A stretch of DNA of 8,692 nt from an uncultured Mucispirillum sp. (GTDB taxonomy: Bacteria > Chrysiogenota > Deferribacteres > Deferribacterales > Mucispirillaceae): assembly GCA_937890655.1 (NCBI GenBank), contig CALADT010000017.1:1-8692 (forward strand). Direction: 5' to 3'. Below are positions 1 to 6,564 of this stretch, one piece after another. The notes beneath the pieces are model-generated. The model saw nothing but the letters and a program-made list of their open reading frames with translations. It was not told the origin of the DNA and searched no databases. How positions within the stretch are numbered: position 1 is the stretch's first letter; each line of letters begins with the position of its first letter. Both the position numbers and the translations under genes were made by a program.

Positions 1-6
1 GTAATT

Positions 7-38
7 CCTCCATATAAATACATTTTTAAAATATTATA
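7..38 (-). promoter_or_regulatory. Minus-strand Shine-Dalgarno and possible -10 of a gene starting left of the window
   Basis: Read on the minus strand, GGAGG (complement of 7-11) is followed by six bases up to the window edge, which is ideal spacing for a start codon at or just beyond base 1. Upstream on the same strand a perfect TATAAT lies at the complement of 33-38, about 21 bases before the Shine-Dalgarno. No good -35 box is visible at 17 bp. I infer a divergent gene reading leftward out of the window, but its identity cannot be seen. Confidence 0.45.
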
Positions 39-166
39 CATACTACAAAATATTATTAAATAAATCAAGTATCATTATATTTAAATAGAAAAGATTAAAA
101 ATATATTTTTTACTTAATAATATATAATTTATGACGATAAGAAATATAATATCTTGAACATAGTAG

Positions 167-196
167 TATAATGTGTAAAGAAAATAAGCAGGGAAG
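167..196 (+). promoter_or_regulatory. Candidate -10 box and ribosome binding site of the PfkB kinase gene
   Basis: A TATAAT hexamer (167-172) lies 30 bases before the ATG at 203, and GGGAAG (191-196) lies six bases before it. A TTGAAC at 154-159 is only 7 bp from the -10, too close to be its -35, and the correctly spaced hexamer is a poor match. The ribosome binding site is therefore sound, while the promoter is tentative. The rest of 39-166 is AT-rich sequence in which I recognise no gene or clear structure. Confidence 0.35.
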
Positions 197-202
197 TGTA
201 TT

Positions 203-1084
203 ATGAGTAAGCGGCCATTAATAGCAGGTATAGGTGAACTTTTGTGGGATAAGCTACCAGAGGGTAAAAAAGTAGGTGGTGCCCCTGCAAACTGTGTTTA
301 CCATGCTGCTTGTCTTGGTGCAGAAGGTTATATAATAAGTGCTGTGGGTAACGATAATAGTGGCAGAGAACTATTATCTGAGCTTAATAATACACCGTTA
401 CATCATATAATAGATAAGGTAGATAAACCAACAGGTAGTGTTAATGTTATAATACAAGAGGGTATTCCAGAATACACCATAACAGAAAATACAGCATGGG
501 ATTTTATACCTGTATCTAATAAATCATTATCTCTTATGAAAAAGATAGATGCCTTATGTTATGGAAGTTTAGCTTGTAGAAATAATGTATCCCATAATAC
601 AATCATAACTTTACTAAAACATGCTAACCCATCATCATTAAGGTTATATGATATAAATATACGAGGGGAATATTATTCTAAAGAGCTTGTAGTAGAGCTT
701 TTGCATTATGCTAATATATTTAAAATAAATAAAGAAGAAGCCATAATATTAAAAAATATGATGGGTAGAGATATTAGCGATAAAGTATTAAGTGAAATAT
801 TAATGGAAAAATATAACTTAAAATATTTAATTATTACAAACGGTAGTATTGATTCTACAATTTATGCAGAAAACGAATCTTCCACTATTAGAACGCCATA
901 TATAAATATATCAGACACCATAGGGGCAGGAGATGCTTTTGCCGGTGCTTTCTTATATTTTACATTAGTTAATATGCCACTTGCAGAAGCACACCAAATG
1001 GCAGTAAATACTGCATCTTTTGTATGCACCCAAAGTGGCGCGTGGCCAAAATACCCAAAAGAGCTATCAGGCTATAAGCTATAA
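203..1084 (+). CDS. PfkB-family carbohydrate kinase, probably fructokinase-like
   Basis: This is a cytoplasmic ATP-dependent sugar kinase of the ribokinase/PfkB fold, 293 aa, which is normal for the family. The N-terminal substrate-side motif GGAPAN is at residues 25-30, followed by a G-N-D-x-x-G-R-E stretch of the PfkB signature 1 type. PfkB signature 2, DTIGAGDAFAG, spans 238-248. It provides the anion hole (GAG) and the catalytic base, Asp244. The GGAPAN form and the opening GIGELLWD resemble bacterial fructokinases (the FRK subgroup), so fructose is the most likely substrate; sequence alone does not fix it. The ATG at 203 is supported by GGGAAG six bases upstream and by the immediate start of the first beta strand. 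The gene appears to stand alone: its stop abuts the convergent murI stop, and no sugar transporter or regulator is visible nearby. The family is near certain, the substrate is not. Confidence 0.9.
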   Translation: MSKRPLIAGIGELLWDKLPEGKKVGGAPANCVYHAACLGAEGYIISAVGNDNSGRELLSELNNTPLHHIIDKVDKPTGSVNVIIQEGIPEYTITENTAWDFIPVSNKSLSLMKKIDALCYGSLACRNNVSHNTIITLLKHANPSSLRLYDINIRGEYYSKELVVELLHYANIFKINKEEAIILKNMMGRDISDKVLSEILMEKYNLKYLIITNGSIDSTIYAENESSTIRTPYINISDTIGAGDAFAGAFLYFTLVNMPLAEAHQMAVNTASFVCTQSGAWPKYPKELSGYKL

Positions 1085-1858
1085 TTATTTACAGTTAATA
1101 TCTACAACCTGCACAGGAATATTCCCTACAAGCATATTTTTTAGTGATAAAAAAGCCGGCGTATCATCTGTTACTAAAACCTGCCTTAAACCTTTTTCAT
1201 TATTATTTAAGTGTAATTTTTCTATATCTTCTATTATATAATGGGTGCTATCTACAACTTTTGTATTTGGTAAATATTTTTCTATTAAATCTTTTAAAAC
1301 AGGGTAATGGGTGCAACCTAAAATAACAGTGTCTATACCTGTTTTTGCAATATCTTTTAAAGTTTCTTCCACAATAGTTTCTGCTATTTTACCAGAAATA
1401 ATAGCTTCTTCCACCAGTGGCACAAATAATGGGCAAGCCTGCTGAAAAACTTGTGCTTCTTTTACATGTTCTTTTATAGCATAAATATAAGCACGGCTGT
1501 TTACTGTGGCATGGGTGCCTAAAACACCTATTTTATTATTTTTGGTAACATCTAAAGCATATTTTGCCCCAGGTTTTATTACACCTAATATTGGTATATT
1601 TAGTGATTGTTCTAAAAAAGGTAGTGCATGAGAAGAAATTGTATTACATGCAACTATTAAGGCAGAAATATTGTATTTTTCTTTTAAAAATAAACCACAC
1701 TCTGTGCTGTATCTTATAATAGTTTCTCTTGACCTGTTACCATAAGGCACTCTAGCAACATCTCCCAAATAAATTAAGTCTTGGTTATGGAAATAACCTG
1801 CTAGTGCTTTATAAACAGTTAAACCACCAATACCAGAATCATATACCCCTATTGCCAT
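1085..1858 (-). CDS. murI: Glutamate racemase
   Basis: MurI interconverts L- and D-glutamate in the cytoplasm without a cofactor, supplying D-Glu for peptidoglycan precursors. The protein is 257 aa from the chosen start, typical for the family. The N-terminal YDSGIGGLTV motif (residues 6-15) carries the conserved Asp7-Ser8. The two catalytic cysteines are Cys71 in ACNT and Cys182 in GCTHYP, and PYGNRS (38-43) is also present. The open frame extends upstream to 1918, and an ATG at 1864 precedes the chosen one. However, AGGGG (complement of 1866-1870) is seven bases from the ATG at 1858 and only one base from that at 1864, and MAIGVYDSG is the family's normal beginning. A good -35/-10 pair lies upstream. 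The gene converges on the PfkB gene and diverges from the operon at 1962. In many bacteria murI clusters with rdgB, which here lies in that divergent operon. Confidence 0.96.
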   Translation of the reverse strand: MAIGVYDSGIGGLTVYKALAGYFHNQDLIYLGDVARVPYGNRSRETIIRYSTECGLFLKEKYNISALIVACNTISSHALPFLEQSLNIPILGVIKPGAKYALDVTKNNKIGVLGTHATVNSRAYIYAIKEHVKEAQVFQQACPLFVPLVEEAIISGKIAETIVEETLKDIAKTGIDTVILGCTHYPVLKDLIEKYLPNTKVVDSTHYIIEDIEKLHLNNNEKGLRQVLVTDDTPAFLSLKNMLVGNIPVQVVDINCK

Positions 1859-1889
1859 ACTCATACCCCTAATATAAAATAGTAATAAA

Positions 1890-1918
1890 TTTATAATATA
1901 AATATTTAGTAAATTCAA
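1890..1918 (-). promoter_or_regulatory. Promoter of murI
   Basis: On the minus strand, TTGAAT (complement of 1913-1918) is separated by exactly 17 bp from TATAAA (complement of 1890-1895). Both are close to the sigma-70 consensus (five of six each). Transcription would begin near 1883, giving a leader of about 25 bases that contains the AGGGG ribosome binding site at the complement of 1866-1870. The AT-rich background raises the chance of accidental -10 matches, but the pairing and spacing are good. Confidence 0.6.
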
Positions 1919-1925
1919 TAAAATA

Positions 1926-1954
1926 TATACTTTTTACAAATTTTTTAATATAAT
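1926..1954 (+). promoter_or_regulatory. Candidate operon promoter placed for leaderless or near-leaderless transcription
   Basis: A perfect TATAAT at 1949-1954 ends seven bases before the ATG at 1962, so transcription would start at or within a base or two of the ATG. The hexamer 17 bp upstream, TATACT at 1926-1931, matches the -35 consensus at only three positions. No Shine-Dalgarno sequence is visible between the -10 and the ATG. The position fits a leaderless mRNA for the first gene of the plus-strand operon. An alternative is a promoter further upstream within the 103-bp divergent spacer. Confidence 0.35.
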
Positions 1955-1961
1955 AGCCTTT

Positions 1962-3079
1962 ATGGAGAAAATAAGCAATTTAAAAATAACAGATACATCA
2001 TATGGTGGAGCAGGTGTTGGCAGAAGTAATGATGGGATAGTTATATTCACTCAAAAAACTGTTACAGGGGATATTTGCAATGTGGAACTTGTTGCAGATA
2101 AAAAAAGCTATGCTGAAGCAAAACTTTTAGAAATAGTAACTCCTTCTAAATATCGTATAAAACCAGAATGTAAGGCCTATGAAAAATGTGGTGGGTGTTC
2201 CTATGGTCATATTGATTATATATTCATAAAAATTATAATATAGAAGTTGTTACAAGCAGTAATAAAGGGTATAGACTTCGTGCAACAGTTAGAAGTAAAA
2301 ATGGTAAAATAGGTTTTTATGGGTATTCATCAAGGGATTTAGTGCTTGTGGAAAATTGCCCTGTTATAAAAGATACTCTTTTTCAAAAAATGAAAGAGTT
2401 TTCTTCTATTAATAACTTAACAGGGGAAATATACGCCATAGAAAATGATGAAAATATAAGTATGGCATCTGTTAAATCAGAAGAAAGTAATATAAATGAT
2501 ACATCAATATTTGACGGTATTATGGTTAATAATAAAAAATACGGCATAGGTAGTATGAATTTTAATACATATTATGGTGCTGTTGCTGTAACATATAAAT
2601 CATTTTTTCAAGCAAACAGATATTTGTTAGATGACTTTCAAAAATATGCAGTTAGTTTAGTTTCAGAAAAAATGGATATAGTAGAGCTTTATGCAGGAGC
2701 AGGTTTTTTCACATGTGGCCTTATGACAAAAGGTAATGTTATAGCATGTGAAAGCGACCAAACTTCATCAAATTTAGGCAGAACATTAGGCTATAATATA
2801 AAAACACAAGATAGTGGAAAGTTTTTATCAAAAATAAAAAAGTGCGACACCATATTTTTAGACCCACCACGGGACGGTGCAGATAAAATAGTAATAGAAA
2901 ATATAAAACGGTTAAAGCCTTATGAAATAATATATGTTTCTTGTAACCCAAACACATTAGCAAGGGATATTATAAGGCTTGAAGAATACTATAAAATAAC
3001 TAATTTTAAATTATTTGATATGTATCCTGATACTTTTCATATAGAAAGTGTTGTAAGGCTTCAAAGGGTAAATAAATGA
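1962..3079 (+). pseudogene. Broken RlmD/TrmA-family 23S rRNA (uracil-5-)-methyltransferase gene
   Basis: The intact ancestor would methylate C5 of a uridine in 23S rRNA using SAM. The 5' part (1962-2243) encodes an N-terminal TRAM-like domain and the iron-sulfur cysteines C-x5-C-x2-C ending in CGGC (codons at 2187-2198). It then runs into an out-of-frame TAG at 2241. Family sequence resumes in the -1 frame by about 2222, through GYRLRATV, the fourth cluster cysteine (ENCP) and the methyltransferase domain. That domain has SFFQANR, the SAM-binding ELYAGAGFF, DPPRDG, the nucleophile Cys in SCNPNTLARD, and the base Glu in FHIES, ending at TGA 3077-3079. CGGC and GYRLR are about 28 codons apart instead of about 40 in E. 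coli RlmD. The conserved helix after H-x-x-Y is therefore missing, about 37-40 bases. The GTG at 2342 is unlikely to be a true start, since it has no Shine-Dalgarno and would omit three cluster ligands. Subfamily (RlmD versus RlmC/TrmA) is suggested by TRAM plus four cysteines, not proven. Confidence 0.8.
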
Positions 3080-3552
3080 AAATAAGTGTTAATTTAATAG
3101 CTAATATATTTTTAGCTATTTTGTTTAGTATGGTGCCATATGTGGCAGTTATAAAAAATGCAGTTGATTTTAATTTAAATATGCTTTATTTAGTTTTACC
3201 TTCTATGATTGCAACCTTAATAACATACGTTATAGCAGTAATAGGGCTTGAAAAAGCAGAACAAACTGTAAAATCAAAAGGTGAGAAACCGTCCATAAGT
3301 TATAAATTATATATTTTATTTTTAGGGGAGTTATTACTTTCTTTAATAATAGGTATGGTAATATCATTAGTAGGGCAAGAGCTATATATATTTCATCAAT
3401 ACGGCATATTTAGTATTATAAAATATGTTATTTATTATGGAATTTTTATATGGGTTATTATTGGTTTTTATAAGACTGATAAAATATCTGTGCTATTTTT
3501 AATACCATTATTAATATATACAATAGTAAAAAATATAGGTGGTAATATATGA
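3076..3552 (+). CDS. Small multi-pass membrane protein of unknown function
   Basis: I do not recognise this 158-aa protein. It is strongly hydrophobic, with about five predicted membrane helices at roughly residues 5-26, 34-58, 77-99, 111-132 and 137-152. A charged loop rich in Lys and Glu at 59-76 is the only sizeable polar segment; the positive-inside rule suggests this loop is cytoplasmic. No catalytic motif, signal-peptidase site or metal-binding cluster is apparent. The start is well supported: AAAGGG at 3063-3068 lies seven bases before the ATG, which overlaps the preceding stop as ATGA. The stop likewise overlaps the rdgB start, so the protein is made within the operon. The unbroken frame, good ribosome binding site and tight packing argue that it is a real gene even though the one before it is broken. 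Confidence 0.8.
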   Translation: MKISVNLIANIFLAILFSMVPYVAVIKNAVDFNLNMLYLVLPSMIATLITYVIAVIGLEKAEQTVKSKGEKPSISYKLYILFLGELLLSLIIGMVISLVGQELYIFHQYGIFSIIKYVIYYGIFIWVIIGFYKTDKISVLFLIPLLIYTIVKNIGGNI

Positions 3553-4124
3553 TAATCTATGCAGCAACAAAAAATAAAGGTAAAATAAAAGAGATTAATG
3601 ACATATTAAATGGTTCTAATTTTGAATGTAGAGTTTTTCCAGAATTAGAAGATGTGGAAGAAACAGGCACAACTTTTGAAGAAAACGCATCTATTAAATC
3701 CAACTTTTTATCAAATAAACTTAAAGATGAATATGTGATTGCAGATGATTCAGGCTTATGTGTAGATTATTTAAATGGGCAACCAGGAGTATATTCTGCC
3801 CGTTATGCAGGTATTCATGGTGATGATAATGCTAATAATAAAAAACTTCTAAAAGAAATGGAAAATGTGGAAAGTAGAGCATGTAAATTTGTGTGTGTTA
3901 TATCTCTTTCTAAAAACGGTAAAACCATAAAAACTTTTTATGGAGAGCTTTGTGGCACATTAGGTTATGAAGAAAAAGGTAGTAACGGTTTTGGCTATGA
4001 CCCACTTTTTATGCTTGAAAACGGCAAAACAACAGCAGAGCTTTCAAGTGAAGAAAAAAACAAAATAAGCCACAGGTATAAAGCACTTGAACAACTAAGG
4101 GAGTTTTTAACATCTATTAAATGA
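3549..4124 (+). CDS. rdgB: RdgB/HAM1-family dITP/XTP pyrophosphatase
   Basis: This enzyme hydrolyses non-canonical purine nucleoside triphosphates (dITP, ITP, XTP) to monophosphates plus pyrophosphate, keeping them out of DNA and RNA; it acts in the cytoplasm with Mg2+. At 191 aa it has the usual length (about 190-200). Family motifs appear in order: the N-terminal ATKNKGKIKEI (6-16); EETGTTFEENA (37-47); the catalytic and metal-binding ADDSGL (65-70), continuing into LNGQPGVYSARYAG (75-88); GSNGFGYDPLF (144-154); and the base-recognition SHRYKAL (174-180). AGGTGG at 3537-3542 sits six bases before the ATG, and the ATG overlaps the previous stop by four bases. The downstream PBP gene overlaps its stop in the same way. 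Co-occurrence with murI nearby matches a common bacterial neighbourhood. Confidence 0.96.
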   Translation: MIIYAATKNKGKIKEINDILNGSNFECRVFPELEDVEETGTTFEENASIKSNFLSNKLKDEYVIADDSGLCVDYLNGQPGVYSARYAGIHGDDNANNKKLLKEMENVESRACKFVCVISLSKNGKTIKTFYGELCGTLGYEEKGSNGFGYDPLFMLENGKTTAELSSEEKNKISHRYKALEQLREFLTSIK

Positions 4125-6031
4125 AAAAAATAATTATTGCTTTAAGTATATTATTTATTATACAGCTAATAGCAGGGGTATTATTTTATATTAAATCAGA
4201 ACTTGAGTATGTGAAAATATTTGTCCCAAACCTTGATAATATTACTGTGGATAATAAAAGCATAGCTTTTACAATTTATGGTAAAGATAACCTTGTAATG
4301 TATAGAAAATATTATAAACACCAAGAGAGCTTAAAGGATGATTATAATATGGCATTACTTATGGATATGACAGATATTATTGTTCAAGGCAGCCATAAAA
4401 CCATAAAAGAAACAGGTATTCCACGTTGGAAAAAAATAATTTTAAATAAGCAGGGTATAGAACCATTTTCATTAGAGGGTGCTGCCTTTGTTCATTATAC
4501 TGATATGCTTATTGAAAATAATAAGCTACACGGAGTTAGAAAAGAGCTTTTAAGGTGGTATACAATAGATAAGCTAAATAAAGAATACAGTAAAGAAGAG
4601 CTTACAAGGCTTCTGCTGGATTCTTCTATGTATGCTGATAATGTTTTTGGAATAGCTGCTGCTTCAAAATATTATTTTAATAAAGATATAGAAAATATTA
4701 ATAATTTAGAGCTTGCCTTTTTGCTAGCTACCATAAGGTGGGATAATGAAAAAATAGACACTTTAAAAGACTATCAAAGCCTTGATAGAACAGCACGTAA
4801 CATTATAAATATAATGTATGAAAATAAAAACATTAGCGAAAAAGAATATAATAAACTTATGGCTTCTAATATTATATTCCAAGATGAAAGTATAAAAGTT
4901 ATAGAACCATCATATATTAACGCAGTATTAAAACAGATTGCAAATATAAAAGAAATAAACGATAATCTAGGCAAAAAAAATATAGCAGTTTATACAGGCT
5001 ATGATGAAAAAGCAAACAATATAGTCAGGGAAGTATTTAAAGACTATTTTAAAGATAAAGATGATGAATTCCAAGCAGCATTTGTTATGCTAAATAATAA
5101 AACACAAGAAGTAATATCTGCAGTAGGTAGTAGAAGGTATGATACAAAAGTTAATAGAGCATTAACAACATCAAGGCAAATGGCTTCCACATTTAAGCCA
5201 ATAGTTTTTTTATCAGCCTTTGAAAAGGGAATAAAACCCTCTGACCAAATAATTGATAAACCCTATGATTTTATAGTGGGTGATGTAATATATAGGCCTA
5301 ATAATTATAACGGTTTTTTTATGGGTAAAATCCCTGTGCGTTATTCGTTTATATATTCATTAAATAATTCAACAGTGAAAATAGCAGAACTAGCAGGGCT
5401 TGAGTATGTTAGAAATATGAGTATAAAACTAGGTATGAACGAAGATATTCAACCATTTTACTCTATGGCTTTAGGTGCTTTCCCTGCAACACCAATACAG
5501 GTGGCACAAATTTATTCTACTATTGCTAGTTTAGGGGAATATAAAAAAATAGCTATGGCAACAGGGTATAAAATAGGTAACAAAATGTATTCTTTAAAGA
5601 AAAAACCTGTTAGGGTAACTTCTCAAGAATCAGCCTACCAAACTTTATATATTATGCAGTCAGTAGCAAGTAGAGGTACTGCCCGTCATGCTGGTTTACT
5701 TGAAGGCACAGGGGCAAAAACAGGCACATCAAACGATATACGCGATGGCTGGACGGTGGCAGTATTTGGGGACTATACTATTGTGGTATGGGTGGGATAT
5801 GATGATTTAAGGTCTATACCATATGGCGGTAGTGGTGGAAGCCTTGCTGCACCAATAATTTCAGCATTTCAGAAAAAATATTTTGGAGAAAATGTAACTT
5901 TTACTTTTCAGGTTCCAAATAATATAGTATTTAAAAGAGTAGATGCAAGAACAGGGCTTTTAACAAATAGAAAATCAGCAGGGACATATATAGAAGCGTA
6001 TAGTAAAAAAAACCTGCCTGTAAGGGAATAG
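4121..6031 (+). CDS. Class A-like penicillin-binding protein with degenerate glycosyltransferase domain
   Basis: This is a 636-aa membrane-anchored peptidoglycan enzyme with its catalytic parts outside the cytoplasmic membrane. Residues 4-24 form one N-terminal membrane anchor. Residues about 70-250 align in pattern with a GT51 glycosyltransferase: RKELLRW near 140-146, YSKEEL at 156-161, GIAAASKYYFNK at 177-188, and a Glu-Leu-Ala helix after it. The catalytic pieces are absent, though. The usual ED-x-x-F-x-x-H-x-G block corresponds to MTDIIVQGSHKT (83-94), so Thr stands for the catalytic Glu. The GGSTITQQ block is replaced by LEGAAFVHYTDM (118-129). The transpeptidase domain (about 315-600) is complete: STFK (Ser356 nucleophile, Lys359), SLN (413-415) and KTGTS (533-537). 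I infer D,D-transpeptidase activity without chain polymerisation. ATGA overlap joins it to rdgB; the nearest AAGGGAG (4097-4103) is 17 bases away, so translation probably depends on coupling. It is shorter than most class A PBPs (700-850 aa). Confidence 0.88.
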   Translation: MKKIIIALSILFIIQLIAGVLFYIKSELEYVKIFVPNLDNITVDNKSIAFTIYGKDNLVMYRKYYKHQESLKDDYNMALLMDMTDIIVQGSHKTIKETGIPRWKKIILNKQGIEPFSLEGAAFVHYTDMLIENNKLHGVRKELLRWYTIDKLNKEYSKEELTRLLLDSSMYADNVFGIAAASKYYFNKDIENINNLELAFLLATIRWDNEKIDTLKDYQSLDRTARNIINIMYENKNISEKEYNKLMASNIIFQDESIKVIEPSYINAVLKQIANIKEINDNLGKKNIAVYTGYDEKANNIVREVFKDYFKDKDDEFQAAFVMLNNKTQEVISAVGSRRYDTKVNRALTTSRQMASTFKPIVFLSAFEKGIKPSDQIIDKPYDFIVGDVIYRPNNYNGFFMGKIPVRYSFIYSLNNSTVKIAELAGLEYVRNMSIKLGMNEDIQPFYSMALGAFPATPIQVAQIYSTIASLGEYKKIAMATGYKIGNKMYSLKKKPVRVTSQESAYQTLYIMQSVASRGTARHAGLLEGTGAKTGTSNDIRDGWTVAVFGDYTIVVWVGYDDLRSIPYGGSGGSLAAPIISAFQKKYFGENVTFTFQVPNNIVFKRVDARTGLLTNRKSAGTYIEAYSKKNLPVRE

Positions 6032-6032
6032 T

Positions 6033-6563
6033 ATGGAATTTTCAGAAATACAAAAAGAACGCATTTATTTAACAGGGTTTATGGGGACAGGCAAAACAAC
6101 TGTTGGTAAAATATTAAGCCAAATGTTAGGTTATAGGTTTATAGATACTGACTCATTAATTGAAAAAGAATCCGGTATGACTATTAATGAAATATTTAAA
6201 AACTATGATGAAACATATTTTAGAGAGTTAGAAATAAAAGTGCTTTCTTCTACATTTAATTTAAAAAAGGCTATTATTTCCACAGGTGGTGGGCTACCTG
6301 TTTATAATGATAGTATGAAACTAATTAATGTAAACGGTATATCTGTATGTTTAACAGCTTCCCCAGATATTATATTATCACGTTTAGAGTATGATGATAA
6401 AATATTACGTCCATTATTACAAGGAGAAAATAGGGAAGAAAAATTAAATATTTTAATGCAAAAAAGAGTATATTATTATATACAATCACATATAATAGTA
6501 GATACATCTGCTATGAACCCTCAAGAAGTAGCAGAAATAATTAGTAATAAGGTAGGTTGTTAA
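6033..6563 (+). CDS. aroK: Shikimate kinase
   Basis: This enzyme phosphorylates shikimate at O3 using ATP in the chorismate pathway; it is cytoplasmic. At 176 aa it has the normal length. The Walker A P-loop is GFMGTGKTT (15-23). The shikimate-binding Asp lies in IDTD (37-40), followed by the SGMTINEIF helix (47-55) and Arg64 in the YFREIE-like segment (here YFRELE, 62-67). The GGG loop in STGGGLP is at 83-89, the lid Arg126 in LRPLLQ (125-130), and a C-terminal Arg145 near the adenine site. The start is one base after the PBP stop, with AAGGGA (6022-6027) five bases upstream. It is followed after one base by aroB, a classic pairing that places two shikimate-pathway steps together. The open alternative is that it carries the AroL isozyme role; the sequence cannot tell these apart. 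Confidence 0.96.
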   Translation: MEFSEIQKERIYLTGFMGTGKTTVGKILSQMLGYRFIDTDSLIEKESGMTINEIFKNYDETYFRELEIKVLSSTFNLKKAIISTGGGLPVYNDSMKLINVNGISVCLTASPDIILSRLEYDDKILRPLLQGENREEKLNILMQKRVYYYIQSHIIVDTSAMNPQEVAEIISNKVGC

Positions 6564-6564
6564 T

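Noticed and set aside
1020..1326. Two plus-strand open frames opposite murI
   Set aside because: They lie within the coding regions of the sugar kinase and murI, show no family motif, and are explained as antisense shadows of murI, whose catalytic cysteine motifs are complete.
2213..2243. Programmed -1 frameshift joining the two halves of the methyltransferase
   Set aside because: A run of five A (2228-2232) could allow slippage into the right frame, but there is no proper slippery heptamer or following stem. The joined product would still lack about 13 conserved residues, so a deletion explains more.
2342..3079. The methyltransferase C-terminal part as an independent gene starting at GTG 2342
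   Set aside because: There is no Shine-Dalgarno at the GTG. Family sequence (GYRLRATV and GKIGFYGYSS) continues upstream in the same frame, and the product would lack TRAM and three of the four cluster cysteines.
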